IMG/VR virus record: IMGVR_UViG_3300036466_000505
Coordinates: 1-53,028 of that record
Strand: one strand, 5' to 3'
DNA from: a virus
Length of the DNA: 53,028 bases
Within the stretch, counting starts at the first letter, position 1. Each line of letters starts with the position of its first letter. Of the stretch, positions 16,601 to 22,426 are shown in pieces. Below the pieces are notes generated by a model. That model had not been told where the DNA came from. It worked only from the letters and a program-made list of their open reading frames with translations, and did no database searches. The position numbers and the translations under genes were made by a program.

Positions 16601-18046
16601 TCGGATCTCTGGAAGTGGACCCACGGCAAAGAACTGGGAAGCGCGGCCCGCGACGAGCTGCACGACGCCCTGTCTCGTGATGTGATTGGCTCCGGGTTGA
16701 CGGTGCAGGAAGTGCCGGACGTAACCGCTCAGATGTCGGAAGACCGATTGCTGGAAGATTTGTTCCGGGACCGGAAACCTTCGGTGATGTCCAGGTACTG
16801 GCGTACGGTAAAGGATTTTACCACCTGGAGGGAAAACGTGCTGCGGCTGGCCGCGTACAGGCATTTTAAAGCAAAGGTCCAAGCCGGAACGTTGAAAGAT
16901 TATGCTGCATCCATCCCGGAGATGATTGACGACATCAAAGACCCCAATCGCAAGGCGGCCACCCTGGCGCGCGAGCTGGTAGGGGATTACGGAAACCTGT
17001 CTCAAGCCGGGATGTGGATCAGGAGACATATGATCCCGTTCTGGTCCTGGATGGAGATCAACCTCCCCAGGTATGTCCGGCTGATGCGGAATCTGCCCAA
17101 TGAGAACCAGGGACGGCTGGCCAAGATCGGAGGCTGGAAAGCAGGGAAAAAAGGTGCAGGGCTGGCGCTGAAGGCGTTCGTGCTGTACGGGGCGGTCCAG
17201 CTCTGGAATCACCTGTTCTTTCCGGATGAGGAGGAAGAACTGAGCCGCACCGGCAGGAATCAGGTCCACTTGATTCTTGGCAGGAGAGGCGATGGTTCTA
17301 TTCGCTCTATCCGCTTCCAGGGCGCTTTGACAGATGCTTTGTCCTGGTTTGGGATGGAGAACCCGGTTTCCACGCTAAAGGCGCTGTACAAGGACACCAT
17401 GGATGGCGCGGATGTATGGGAGGAGTTCCTGAAATCCGCTCCCAATAAGTTGATCCTGTCAGCCAGGCCTTTTGCTAGGACAGGTATGGAGGTGTTGACC
17501 GGCGACCAGTTGTACCCCGACGCGTTCAGAGCGCGACCGGTGCGGGATAAAGTGGAGCACCTGGCGCGGACGTTTTCCATGTCCGGCCTGGTCAACTGGC
17601 TGGAAGGCAAGCCCAAGCGGGGCGGGTCTGTCTTTGGCCAGCTTGCCCGGGATATCGAGGGGCTGCTCATGTATTCCACGGACCCGGGCGAATCCGCATA
17701 CTGGGATATTCGCGCGGATATGTACAAATGGCTTCGGCGAAACGGGGTGGAAACCGGGGCCAGCAAGCCCACCAGCAAAGGCAATGCCCTGTACTGGTAC
17801 AAGCAATCCCTGCGGTTCGGGGACCTGAAAGGCGCGGAACGGTTCTGGAAGCAGTATCGTGATCTTGGAGGCAACAGGCGGAGCGCGGACCGGTCCATTC
17901 GGATGGCAGATCCGAGAAGGACGCCCCCGGGCGTGAAGCGGCGGAAGATGGAGGAATACAAGCGACAACTCAGCCCGGCCCGAAAGAAGCTGATGGACCA
18001 GGCCGTGAGGTGGTATAAAGACGTGTACGCGGATCGAAAGCAATAG
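7646..18046 (+). CDS. giant polyvalent virion protein (ParB-like, helicase, methylase, peptidase, LPD)
   Basis: 3,466 residues. ATG 7646 is preferred over the upstream TTG because GGGAG lies 7-8 bases before it. Domains in order: an N-terminal region with Gly-rich hydrophobic segments (about 197-222, 339-364); a DdrB/ParB-like domain (about 585-970, GGNSRTMS near 677); an SF2/SNF2-like helicase (about 1310-1920: P-loop GTGTGKT near 1363, DESH at 1449, motif VI QSEGRIYRLGQ near 1831); an N6-adenine methylase (EPSAGHG at 1971, NPPF at 2030); a small KGWAFY-type domain (about 2180-2220); a zincin metallopeptidase (HELTH at 2319-2323, EEW near 2389); and a long LPD38-like C-terminus with a hydrophobic helix near 3170-3190. 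Known polyvalent proteins of phages and conjugative elements are injected with DNA and protect it (as P1 DarB does); that role is inferred here. Low-complexity linkers at 527-588 and 1159-1308 overlap nested genes. Confidence 0.9.
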   Translation: MSNLFTPEDLEYFERTELQPSIDAYQPRPGDAAWQEPEPPAPVQAVPVSAGAGIPADDQGLTGGFGWGGMETPEQDSTVGAEMWERTKKGGYQLGQMMADAPGFVYDVAAVPQNFLADKLNMPGLRATSDTSGAMLGLEQNPVSGYFKDQSEISEQKIAKANPKYRQGVIDSFEKGDWSTGFRNLAGGILESLQPSMSVMLSGGTMGTAGTVGTGAALFGAGKQAEIEQHGSDLPEWQQTMVAANNGALEGLFETALGAGAMGKAFKNVITRSLKEGGEEAARAGGKRFLGDMWARMVAENPALAPLGEGFEELGTQISQNAVDKYSGYRPDIALTEGAGDAMLMGIGQGGMMAGGLYAAKSGVADPAPEPGKQTDMLNTGGDVPGGLSASTKPMAPEELAETIKAPGQTAPQKEQPVSTEQAPADLVGLEPEEIAELLEVNGVADDLVSDAGRSGAEAVQPTGTEAGPEQVVEQVPFEPFTDDELALMLDTRESTVLPGEPDFSFSHPSQEPISGISENNPQEVPSGQKGPETGSPDQAGAVVGQEPAGYGTVGYGQPGDNSNAVAGGGDAEAEPRTVPGYRGKNVAILHPGGEEQADYAVVEMADLVPSHVPEQGFQKNPDYTPVNERTYHSSPDEQGKVLDNAAGLDPRFLITESPDAVHGPPVVTRDGQVLGGNSRTMSTRLAYERHPERAEQYRQTISDKAEEYGVDPQAVQEMNQPVLVRMLRNRPDEQETARLVSAFNQDFKQAVNPDAEGVSKAKFVSDETFSIMSKGLENHKTLKEYLDSAGARPFLESMVKDGALEKSQMTRFMKEGQLTPEGKTHVQRIVRGRVFDDHDLIDQLAPDTVNKIDRALPGLVKILGRGGKWNVVPQMSQALRHYVRYKNSPEFPTLGSYFAQKEMFEAIPGKKDIWTQTLAYVLNGTKTTALSEGFHLFSRDAVATQKKTGMLPGMGEILPTVEKSRRYFKTDESAHLFKGVEDVGRPEKSLGDRRQETEKPEPPEPVEQKVSEPHPPQAGTATAADFMAEWDRQEAAEQETQPVTGTASVDTPPSNKVQQQAQAKKDSAKSHMKEAAGLLSQVNDILSKNVGLSVKDVSRDSEIDESLYQQIQPLLKQALDHVIAAGKDVAEYVTLARQMLKGPNGRKYFKRFIEEEFDAPGTADRMGKDRRDRETSDQLGEDDVPDTGTGPGRDNGAGGTETGRTGGPEQDDHQLSGSAPSGAGTNSDQRGSGTEPGTASGSARGSEPAGSSPAHDPRQAASAERTDRTDEAPARNPESGVGSLERSGGPGAEFEQKRQQQRDAESVTVTTGDLDNIKKTLPFLYPEQHQDVLKAENRFFGKQPEHPDPSARANRGILFTNGTGTGKTYTGLGIIKRQERQGRTNIIVVTPSDKKVKDWIQDGENLGLTMTQLESLQDAGEGVVVTTYANFGQNTALQSRDWDLFVFDESHKLSENKDGSKTLSWKQFEDLSFAGRPGINRVLEEFKEELRAKYPNRGLEVTDPYSLPGDLGDRVRARINELRNSRAVFLSASPFAYRKSVMYGDGFLFNTGREQPDNTSGYNAGNPEQQFLMSRFGYRMRYNKLTEPESSVDVALMEREFNSWLQSIGALSGRVLDMDADYSREFIDVPSELGSKIQAGLDSMSDHDTYPTLSGARYKAFDYHYTSLLLESLKVRAAVDRIRKHLDLGRKVVVFHSRNQGVAKHPFSLDRIMATAKVSGDEAKELRREFNAWARKHPDLAGLNLSSLQNVPEAMAGAFGDQAVFFNGTVPTATREQGVADFNDDTGRSRVFVVQIDAGKEGISLHDTTGKFPRVMLSLYLPIKPTDAIQSEGRIYRLGQKSDAVFEYPKTGLPLERHLFGSKVNERAGTAENLALGGLARDLRTAYREGYLNSISDDPGTHQGRGGKGADRTTQQATPFERAKSYYFGRQKRTAKNKSKEGIDYFATPEPLGFKMVEWLNLKPGDKVLEPSAGHGAIARFFPDTVQAIMVEPSGELSSQLSVVARGRIDRTRFEDLSQNNKFDGIAMNPPFGKGGKQAMEHLAKAFKHLRDGGRIVAIVPDGPAMARRLTAWHQSEDAQNAVLRGMFDLPPVTFERAGTRVATQVVILDKYKNPDQRAEMAYAANAEIQANDINELFNRIEGLSAPERVAPKAEANQAPADLKAFGLSLDQAKNDRGSFWLVTGNTYKHKEDLKRAGAKWNRTEKGWAFYQEESPAEKILSALPEPEPKYFRETPVPGAGIDTRDAEDVVDAIRSMLADDIEIEVKGSVDQLPAAIQDDMKVNDAEGSPGVFWKGTVYVVADNLESRDDLVKNVLGHELTHAGLAKMRARFRGLTGKAKKAATDIDRVLRQIWMAKTREIRKMAEEGGQYHGVFDLRTDKGRLGLTEEWLANHAKGTRWYDKFVAAVRRFLRAVGDAAGFKVEFSEAEVRDLLDQAGQAVMRSGEMEGEIAPAYSRRSKNNTTTSASSSLFPEVQARIDANRGVKAKRFLEKVQDWATHAKHVAFRHFVHLDPKKFGNVISILREAEAIPSTSQEWAAERMREILGDFSKEEYRIFSMRVILPDMLKDIDSGLLDETKIPFGYESRDQVVQDLEHFEAGSSELVNERLRTRDEIMEELRKDMVAHKVLPKDVLDDPRYFHHQVMQYMAATDYSGTGSKDARVRWKGWKTARKGSALDYNTDYLQAEFTIMSQGRADALRAEVLAEIRKVTDRSKRLKRDAKKTNRAQFYAVAGVLPHEIGTKADPLHPYAGKMAMYFSKLEKMAKDDTLVAPPEFEDVLGELEEISELRPEMEEAGLSSDEMHIQNPKLFAYLGWLAQGDHPGTGTARGIFKVIASREKLIKTTLGKQFKTLKDLVPEGYVIWSPMVKSPMFKAPTIPEKIMRQLLLGEKIEIGRGDVKEMWARGQKELWVIPEPVANQLDEPAQVETSSLGRADRAILNGWKQWTLLNPFRVLKYNLNNTSGDADIVMAYDPAIFKEVRQAASDLWKWTHGKELGSAARDELHDALSRDVIGSGLTVQEVPDVTAQMSEDRLLEDLFRDRKPSVMSRYWRTVKDFTTWRENVLRLAAYRHFKAKVQAGTLKDYAASIPEMIDDIKDPNRKAATLARELVGDYGNLSQAGMWIRRHMIPFWSWMEINLPRYVRLMRNLPNENQGRLAKIGGWKAGKKGAGLALKAFVLYGAVQLWNHLFFPDEEEELSRTGRNQVHLILGRRGDGSIRSIRFQGALTDALSWFGMENPVSTLKALYKDTMDGADVWEEFLKSAPNKLILSARPFARTGMEVLTGDQLYPDAFRARPVRDKVEHLARTFSMSGLVNWLEGKPKRGGSVFGQLARDIEGLLMYSTDPGESAYWDIRADMYKWLRRNGVETGASKPTSKGNALYWYKQSLRFGDLKGAERFWKQYRDLGGNRRSADRSIRMADPRRTPPGVKRRKMEEYKRQLSPARKKLMDQAVRWYKDVYADRKQ
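9225..9407 (+). CDS. nested small gene 1 inside the giant gene (+1 frame)
   Basis: 60 residues from GTG 9225, with a near-perfect ribosome site (AGGAGGT, 9213-9219) five bases upstream. The predicted peptide starts VAKKDLKQEARIRRAQLWAK and reads like an ordinary charged helical protein with an acidic, Leu-rich middle. In the giant frame the same DNA gives a Gly/Pro/Gln-rich linker, the composition expected of a shadow frame. A second nested gene at 11121 has the same relation to the host frame. Function unknown. Translation is inferred from the ribosome site and composition. Confidence 0.5.
   Translation: MAKKDLKQEARIRRAQLWAKNQPDMEQLDMDNPEIIATLLLAGAMQKQNPEPSPDTGEKM
11121..11570 (+). CDS. nested small gene 2 inside the giant gene (+1 frame)
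   Basis: 149 residues from ATG 11121, preceded by GAGGAGGAG (11108-11116). The peptide (MHQVPQTVWEKIAETGKLRT...) is helical with normal hydrophobic periodicity and motifs such as MELVEQKLDEQG and EVLPLVLEPT, so it looks like a real globular protein. The overlapping part of the giant protein (residues 1159-1308) is a Gly/Ser/Asp/Glu/Arg-rich linker, and the sequence before it ends in YFKRFIEEEF, which reads like a former C-terminus. I infer an overprinted or read-through arrangement in which two large genes fused across a small one. Function unknown. Confidence 0.6.
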   Translation: MHQVPQTVWEKIAETGKLRTNWAKMMFQIQEQDRDAIMELVEQKLDEQGVPNKTITSYLEVLPLVLEPTAISAAVEQNPELRQALPEVLNRQEAVRLMTRDRLLLPSEQTALMKLLPETLNQVWEAWRDPADRVLNSSRSDSSSETPSP

Positions 18047-18051
18047 CAGCA

Positions 18052-18089
18052 GACAGCCCCGCCAGGAGATACTGGCGGGGCTGTCTTTT
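18052..18089 (+). terminator. rho-independent terminator after the giant gene
   Basis: A perfect 14-bp stem (18052-18065 with 18072-18085) with the loop GAGATA is followed by TTTT. The T run is on the plus strand only, so it ends the virion transcript and separates it from the minus-strand genes that follow. Confidence 0.9.
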
Positions 18090-18098
18090 GGCTCCTGC

Positions 18099-18353
18099 TT
18101 AAAAAGCGGGTCGAGCACCGTATGGTTCGAATTGTCGTTTAAAGAACATGCTGAACTTGCCGGGAAAAAGTTGTTCTTCCCAGGATTGGCCAGGAAAATT
18201 CAGGACCCGAAGAGTTTTTCTGAGTTCGTACATTTTCTCCTGCTCTTCCTTGATGACCGCCCGGGACCATTCGTCAAACATCCCTCCCCGGACGTTTTTC
18301 GGTATTTCAGGGTTCAGCCACTTTAGCGGCCAGATATTAAGTTGTGCGCTCAT
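18099..18353 (-). CDS. hypothetical protein, 84 aa
   Basis: ATG at 18353 overlaps the stop of the upstream gene (ATGA). The peptide begins MSAQLNIWPLKWLNPEIPKN and is rich in Trp, Phe, Lys and Glu. No domain recognised. Coupling to the upstream small gene supports it being real. It is the last minus-strand gene before the convergent virion terminator. Confidence 0.6.
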   Translation of the reverse strand: MSAQLNIWPLKWLNPEIPKNVRGGMFDEWSRAVIKEEQEKMYELRKTLRVLNFPGQSWEEQLFPGKFSMFFKRQFEPYGARPAF

Positions 18354-18616
18354 TGATCTTCCCCCTTGGCCTTCGCTTCAATTTCTCGAAAGTAATCATA
18401 AACCCACTGTTCTTCTTCCTGCACCCCCACCCTTTCCCATCGATTCAACATATTGCCCAAAGCGGGCAGCATTTCCGGTGCGGCAGAGATGACGGGGAGA
18501 TCATCGGGGTCAGGCACATAGGCAACGATTTTCCCATCGGCACGTTTGATGACACCGGCATCAGGGGCGGAAAGGGCAGGTCCTGCTTTCCATGGCCCTT
18601 TGGAGTGTTTGTTCAT
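18350..18616 (-). CDS. small phage protein, HTPGPW-type family
   Basis: 88 residues from ATG 18616 (MNKHSKGPWKAGP), preceded by GAGGGTGG. The N-terminal [HS]xGPW motif and the later AAPEMLPAL motif are the signature of a widespread small phage family whose N-terminal half resembles a compact beta domain and whose helix carries AAPxMLxAL. A second member is at 23936-24199. Function unknown. A sigma70-like promoter overlaps the start codon (see that entry), so the expressed form of this gene is uncertain. Confidence 0.65.
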   Translation of the reverse strand: MNKHSKGPWKAGPALSAPDAGVIKRADGKIVAYVPDPDDLPVISAAPEMLPALGNMLNRWERVGVQEEEQWVYDYFREIEAKAKGEDQ

Positions 18617-18654
18617 ATTATCCACCCTCTCCGAAACCGTCAAAAACTTGACGG
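18615..18654 (-). promoter_or_regulatory. leftward sigma70-like promoter with inverted repeat
   Basis: On the minus strand TTGACG (18643-18638) and TAATAT (18620-18615) are separated by exactly 17 bp. The -35 hexamer is one arm of the perfect inverted repeat CCGTCAA-AAAC-TTGACGG (18637-18654), a likely operator between the divergent genes at 18616 and 18716. The -10 overlaps the ATG of the leftward gene, so a transcript from it would lack that start codon. Confidence 0.5.
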
Positions 18655-18715
18655 GCTAAAAATTATGGGTCAAAGTATGGCATCCGTTTTGCAAATTTAT
18701 CTGTGAGGCCTTGTC

Positions 18716-19054
18716 ATGAAAAAAATCTCTCCCAAAGCCCAGCGGCTTGGAAAACTGCCCGGGTTTGAGCAGGATCTTTCTCAGCTTCCCCGGGAGCACC
18801 GGCTGCGGATCTGGCTGTCCGAGCACGGGCTGGGGTTGATCGACCTGTGCGGGCTTCTTGGCCGGGACGGAGTGCCCTGCCACAAGTCCTACCCCGGCAA
18901 AGTACTGATCTCCTGCGTGGACCGCCTGCCCGACCACCAGCGGCAGTCCCTGATCGACTTCGGCATCCCCGAAGACCTGCTGCCCGAGCGGATCGAAATC
19001 AGGCACCATGCCCGTCCGGTCCGGGAGAAGCGGCCGAACCCCCTGGCGCTGTAG
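18716..19054 (+). CDS. hypothetical protein, 112 aa, possible regulator
   Basis: ATG 18716, MKKISPKAQRLGKLPGFEQD. A compact mixed protein with WLSEHGLGLIDLCGLLG and DRLPDHQRQSLIDFGIPEDLLP segments that could be helix-turn-helix-like, but no family is recognised. It is an isolated plus-strand gene among minus-strand genes. It starts just downstream of an operator-like inverted repeat and its end overlaps the convergent gene at 18999 by 56 bp. Composition strongly favours this strand over the opposite reading. A role in controlling the neighbouring partition genes is possible but unproven. Confidence 0.6.
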   Translation: MKKISPKAQRLGKLPGFEQDLSQLPREHRLRIWLSEHGLGLIDLCGLLGRDGVPCHKSYPGKVLISCVDRLPDHQRQSLIDFGIPEDLLPERIEIRHHARPVREKRPNPLAL

Positions 19055-20270
19055 GTTTCCCGGCCCGATTCCAGGCGACAAACACCTTGGTTTCCGAATT
19101 CGCGCCGTAAGCACCCTTGAGCGCGTTTTCTCGCTCATTCGCGGATAGTGTGTCCCACCACGCTGCTGCGGCTGTTTTTTCGGCACTCTCGCGCGAAATT
19201 CGGGCGTCTGCGACCCGTCTTTCCACCTCCTCCCGTATCGTCTGCTCCCGGATCTCCTCGTTGAGCCGGATCAGATCCTCCTGCGACAGGTAGCCCTTGG
19301 GGCGGCGATAGCTGCCTTTTTCCAGGGCTTTGAATACCCAGGACGCAGGGTCCTCCACCGGGGCCCCCTCCTTGTCCGTCATGCAGCAGTTCTCGAGCTC
19401 CCATTCCGCGTAAGCTAGAAAAGTTTTCATGGTCACGGGGTCTCTGCAGGATTCTTCCCAGATAGCTTCCAGCTGGTCCAGCTGGGTTTCCCCGAAACCG
19501 GCCTGCCGCAGATGCGGGTACATGAGCTTCAAAGCCTCGCGCGCGCCCATGCGCGGAAAAAAGATAGATAGATTCTTATCTATCTTTCTATCTCTTACGC
19601 GCGTACCTATTAGTGAACTCCCTTCGTTAGTCCCTTCGTCGATTCGTGACTCCCTTCGTCGATTCGTGACTCCCTTCGTGAGTCCGTTCGTGAGTCCCTT
19701 CGTTAGTTCGTTCGACACTTTCACCTCTTCCCTGATGTCTTTTGCCACCACGATCTTCACCCCTTTCATGCGTCCCTTTCCGTAATAGGACGAAGAGATA
19801 TGGCCGAGTTTTTTTAGCCGATAAATAACCGTTCTTACTGTTTCTTTTTTTATTCCTGCGCCATGTACGATGTCGTCGTAATTCAGGATTTCAGGGGTGT
19901 CGTCCAGACAGAGATACGACAGCACGGCCAGCTGTTTTTCAGTAAGGTGTCGAAGTTCGCCAGATAGTCCCTTCGTTAGTCCTTTCGTCAGTCCTTTCGT
20001 TAGTCCTTTCGTCAGTCCCTTCGTTAGTCCTTTCGTCAGTCCCTTCGTTAGTCCTTTCGTGTCTCGATTCGTGACTCGATTCGTGACTCGATTCGTCGAT
20101 TCGTGACTCGATTCGTGACTCGGTTCGTTAGTCCTTTCGTTAGTCCGTTCGTTAGTGTTTTCCGTCTGCGGAGATAGGGGTTTATTGATGGAGCGGACCT
20201 GATCCGAGGCCGCATTCAGGATGCCGTCGGTGTCCGACATGCCTTTCGTGAGAAGTTTGCGAAGCCCCAT
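18999..20270 (-). CDS. winged-helix protein with intragenic iterons, partner of ParA
   Basis: 423 residues, ATG 20270, three bases after the parA stop. Order: a short N-terminus; a low-complexity region (about 38-107) of NERT, SHES, TNRV and TKGL repeats; a winged-helix domain (about 110-185, containing LTEKQLAVLSYL and GIKKETVRTVIYRLKKLGHI); a second repeat patch (about 190-220); then a helical C-terminal domain (about 235-420). The repeats encode the same DNA core, ACGAA, in different reading frames, so they are probably DNA sites. Position after parA suggests the DNA-binding partition partner (ParB function) or a replication protein, with its own binding array inside the gene. No canonical ParB domain is seen. 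Confidence 0.7.
   Translation of the reverse strand: MGLRKLLTKGMSDTDGILNAASDQVRSINKPLSPQTENTNERTNERTNEPSHESSHESTNRVTNRVTNRDTKGLTKGLTKGLTKGLTKGLTKGLTKGLTKGLSGELRHLTEKQLAVLSYLCLDDTPEILNYDDIVHGAGIKKETVRTVIYRLKKLGHISSSYYGKGRMKGVKIVVAKDIREEVKVSNELTKGLTNGLTKGVTNRRRESRIDEGTNEGSSLIGTRVRDRKIDKNLSIFFPRMGAREALKLMYPHLRQAGFGETQLDQLEAIWEESCRDPVTMKTFLAYAEWELENCCMTDKEGAPVEDPASWVFKALEKGSYRRPKGYLSQEDLIRLNEEIREQTIREEVERRVADARISRESAEKTAAAAWWDTLSANERENALKGAYGANSETKVFVAWNRAGKPTAPGGSAASPGPDGHGA
19612..19718 (-). repeat. ACGAA iteron array A
   Basis: About nine copies of the core ACGAA (minus strand), mostly 12 bp apart, some 8 bp apart, separated by GGGAGTC/GGGACTC-type spacers. The core is read in all three frames of the host gene (as T-K/N, R, or E codons), so conservation acts on the DNA, not on the peptide. 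Candidate centromere or replication iterons. Confidence 0.75.
19963..20156 (-). repeat. ACGAA iteron array B
   Basis: About sixteen copies of the core ACGAA in 12-bp units of the type GGACTAACGAAA or GAGTCACGAATC. One 8-bp unit shifts the phase, so the same DNA motif is read first as SHES and then as TNRV. One further copy lies near 20245. Together with array A this is about 26 sites in 650 bp. Confidence 0.8.
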
Positions 20271-20272
20271 AG

Positions 20273-21055
20273 TTATCTCTCCCGGGTGATTTCTCGGATC
20301 TCTTTTGCCAGGGCTCTGAACTTGGTGGACGCGGCACAGGATGGGGAGTGGCGCAGGATGGACATGTTCATGCTTTCGGCCTGCTCTACGGCTGTGTTGG
20401 TCGGAATGGATGCGTTGCAGATATTCTCTTTCCCGAACCGGTCGTACAGCTGTTTGACGATGGTCCTGGAGATAATGGTTCGCCGGTCCGTCCGGCTGAT
20501 CACGATACGCAGAAAGCGCAGGTCCGGATTGGAGGTTTCCCGGACATCCCGAATGGACTGCACAGCCCTTCCCAGTCCTTTGATGGAGCGTTTGGAGCTG
20601 GCCACCACAGGGACCAGAACGAAGTCCGCACAGAGCAGGGCCATGGTCACATAGATGCCCATATTGGGCGGGGTGTCCAGGATGGTGAAGTCGTAATTCT
20701 GCGTGGCGTATTCCCGAAGCAGGTTCCGCAACAGGCTGTAGCTCCCGGGCAGGTCCTGGTATAGTTCGTCCTCGATAAACGCGGATTCGACATGATTGGG
20801 CAGAAGGGAAACACCGCGCTCCTCTGTTGTTGTAATGCAGTCCTCAGCCGAAATTGAAGACTCCTGTCGCAACAGATCGTACAGGGTCTTCTGTTCATAG
20901 ACCGGCCCAAGGTTGTCGGAGGCGTCACACTGCGGGTCCAGATCCACGACCAGGACGTTCGTCTTATCGCTCCCCAGCGCCGCCGCCAGGTTCACCGAAA
21001 TCGTGGATTTTCCCACCCCGCCCTTATTATTGGCCACTGCGATAATTTTTCCCAT
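20273..21055 (-). CDS. parA: ParA-family partition ATPase
   Basis: 260 residues, ATG 21055 preceded by AAAGGAG. The deviant Walker A box KGGVGKST (11-18) with its signature lysine, the VVDLDPQCDAS motif (about 36-46) and LDTPPNMGI (Walker B region, about 125-133) identify a ParA/Soj/MinD-like ATPase. These proteins move plasmids or chromosomes along the nucleoid with a DNA-bound partner. The next gene carries a wHTH and an iteron array and is the natural partner. Without an integrase in the genome, this argues for low-copy plasmid maintenance of the prophage. The gene has its own upstream region after the ssb terminator, so it is probably expressed separately from the early operon. Confidence 0.93.
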   Translation of the reverse strand: MGKIIAVANNKGGVGKSTISVNLAAALGSDKTNVLVVDLDPQCDASDNLGPVYEQKTLYDLLRQESSISAEDCITTTEERGVSLLPNHVESAFIEDELYQDLPGSYSLLRNLLREYATQNYDFTILDTPPNMGIYVTMALLCADFVLVPVVASSKRSIKGLGRAVQSIRDVRETSNPDLRFLRIVISRTDRRTIISRTIVKQLYDRFGKENICNASIPTNTAVEQAESMNMSILRHSPSCAASTKFRALAKEIREITRER

Positions 21056-21156
21056 GGCAGAACTCCTTTGTTTTTTTCGCAGTTAGCAGCGTGAAGCAAG
21101 GTTTTGCAAGGTTTTTTTTATTATCTTGGTGTTTTTTTTAAAAACGGGAAGCGTCC
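21056..21156 (-). promoter_or_regulatory. parA upstream region
   Basis: A 100-bp AT-rich gap with runs of T/A and a repeated GCAAGGTTTT element (21095-21120) that could be an autoregulatory operator. The Shine-Dalgarno AAAGGAG precedes the start. No hexamer pair matches consensus well enough to name a promoter. Confidence 0.4.
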
Positions 21157-21195
21157 AAAAAAAGCCCGGCCCCGAGACTTCGGAGCCGGGCTTTT
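21157..21195 (-). terminator. terminator after ssb
   Basis: The stem AGCCCGGC (21063+100 to 21170) pairs with GCCGGGCT (21185-21192), with an inner CCGA-GACT-TCGG stem. On the minus strand it is followed by seven T residues, on the plus strand by TTTT. It ends the leftward early operon after ssb. Confidence 0.9.
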
Positions 21196-21210
21196 CAGTT
21201 CAGGTAAGCG

Positions 21211-21693
21211 TCAAAACGGCTCATCCCCGGGATCATCCTGCGGCGGATACCTGTTCCCGTGTCCGCTTTGGTTCTGCTGCGGCGGCGCCTGCTGCCCTCC
21301 GTATCCCGGAGCCGGAGCCGTCCCGCCCTGCTGCCCCTGTCTGTGCTGCTCGGCCTGGGTCTTGCTTTCCAGGAACTGGATAATCCGCGCCACAATCTCC
21401 GTGGTGTACCGGTCCTGCCCCTGCTGGTCCTGCCACTTCCTGGTCTGCAATTTCCCCTCGATGTAGACCAGGGACCCCTTGTGCAGGTAGTTGGCCACCA
21501 GGTCGGCCAGCTTGCCCCAGGCAACAACCCGGTGCCACTCTGTAGCGTCAACTTTTTGACGGTTTTTGTCAGTATAGGACTCATCCGTGGCCATGGTGAA
21601 ATTTGCCACGGAATTTCCACCCTGCGTATTCCTGAATTCGGGATCTTTCCCGAGCCTGCCGATCAACATCACCTTGTTCAACGATCCTGCCAT
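21211..21693 (-). CDS. ssb: single-stranded DNA-binding protein
   Basis: 160 residues, ATG 21693 with AGGAG upstream. The N-terminal OB fold ([49 protein letters not shown]) is classical bacterial-type SSB. A Gln/Gly/Pro-rich linker leads to the acidic tip DPGDEPF, the partner-binding tail. It would coat ssDNA at the phage replication fork with the DnaB-type helicase encoded at 29504. Its 5' end overlaps the preceding gene by 113 bp. It is the last gene of the leftward early operon before a strong terminator. Confidence 0.95.
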   Translation of the reverse strand: MAGSLNKVMLIGRLGKDPEFRNTQGGNSVANFTMATDESYTDKNRQKVDATEWHRVVAWGKLADLVANYLHKGSLVYIEGKLQTRKWQDQQGQDRYTTEIVARIIQFLESKTQAEQHRQGQQGGTAPAPGYGGQQAPPQQNQSGHGNRYPPQDDPGDEPF

Positions 21694-22426
21694 TTATTTC
21701 TCCTATCGGAAGCTTAAGATGTCTGTCTTCTTCTGCAAATCTTGCTTCAAGATCATGAACTGTCACATAATCCTTGAAACCTCGATTATGTTCCGGCCCT
21801 GCCGAATCCCATTCGAGCATTTTACTCCAAAGGTCAGGGAAATGTTTTCTTACCTTTTTCAATTCCCCGAGTCGTTGCAGGGGACAACAAAAACAGGAAA
21901 CCCTTTTAAATATTCCATACAGCCCCCCCCAGTCGAAACCGTGTTTCTGACAAATGTTAAGGGCGGTAGGCTCGTCAATATTCCACTCGACAAGTGGGTA
22001 TCGTCGCAAGTTTTTTGGATGATACTTTATCCGGTGTGCTTCGTCTGCGGCAATACCGATGCAAGAGACTGGGCTTTCAATGCCTTTGCAATATTTAATT
22101 ATGGCCCCAACTTTTTGACGTGTACACCATCTTCTCATAGGAGAGGGCCATCCATTGCCTATGCGGTGAACTTTGCCCTTTAGCGGCCCTTTTCTGGCAA
22201 CGACTTCACGCTCGAACATCCAATAAGTAAACGGTCTTTTTGGTTTTAATACTGTGATTTTCAAGCCAGTATAATCTTCAAATTTTTCCCAGTGGTCGTA
22301 CATTTGTGGAAATTCCCATCCCGTATCAAATGCAACCAGGGAATGGATTGGCTCTCCTTTTTCGAGCATAAGGAGAGCCATCGCCGTGGAGTCTTTGCCT
22401 CCGGAAAAAGAAATTACGTTATTCAT
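21581..22426 (-). CDS. PAPS-reductase-like (adenine nucleotide alpha-hydrolase) protein
   Basis: 281 residues, ATG 22426. The PP-loop SFSGGKDST (6-14) marks the phosphoadenosine-phosphosulfate reductase / ATP-pyrophosphatase superfamily. Cysteines in RRWCTRQK (about 100) and CFCCPLQ (about 180) could bind metal, as in many phage-encoded members. The substrate is unknown; related proteins act in sulfur transfer and some in DNA modification, which is speculation here. The start overlaps the DHH gene's stop by 8 bp, and the 3' end runs 113 bp into ssb in another frame, an unusually long overlap for this genome. Confidence 0.85.
   Translation of the reverse strand: MNNVISFSGGKDSTAMALLMLEKGEPIHSLVAFDTGWEFPQMYDHWEKFEDYTGLKITVLKPKRPFTYWMFEREVVARKGPLKGKVHRIGNGWPSPMRRWCTRQKVGAIIKYCKGIESPVSCIGIAADEAHRIKYHPKNLRRYPLVEWNIDEPTALNICQKHGFDWGGLYGIFKRVSCFCCPLQRLGELKKVRKHFPDLWSKMLEWDSAGPEHNRGFKDYVTVHDLEARFAEEDRHLKLPIGEINGRIVEQGDVDRQARERSRIQEYAGWKFRGKFHHGHG

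Noticed and set aside
19612-20156. CRISPR array
   Set aside because: The repeats are 8-12 bp with almost no spacer and lie inside a coding frame; no repeat-spacer architecture or cas genes exist.
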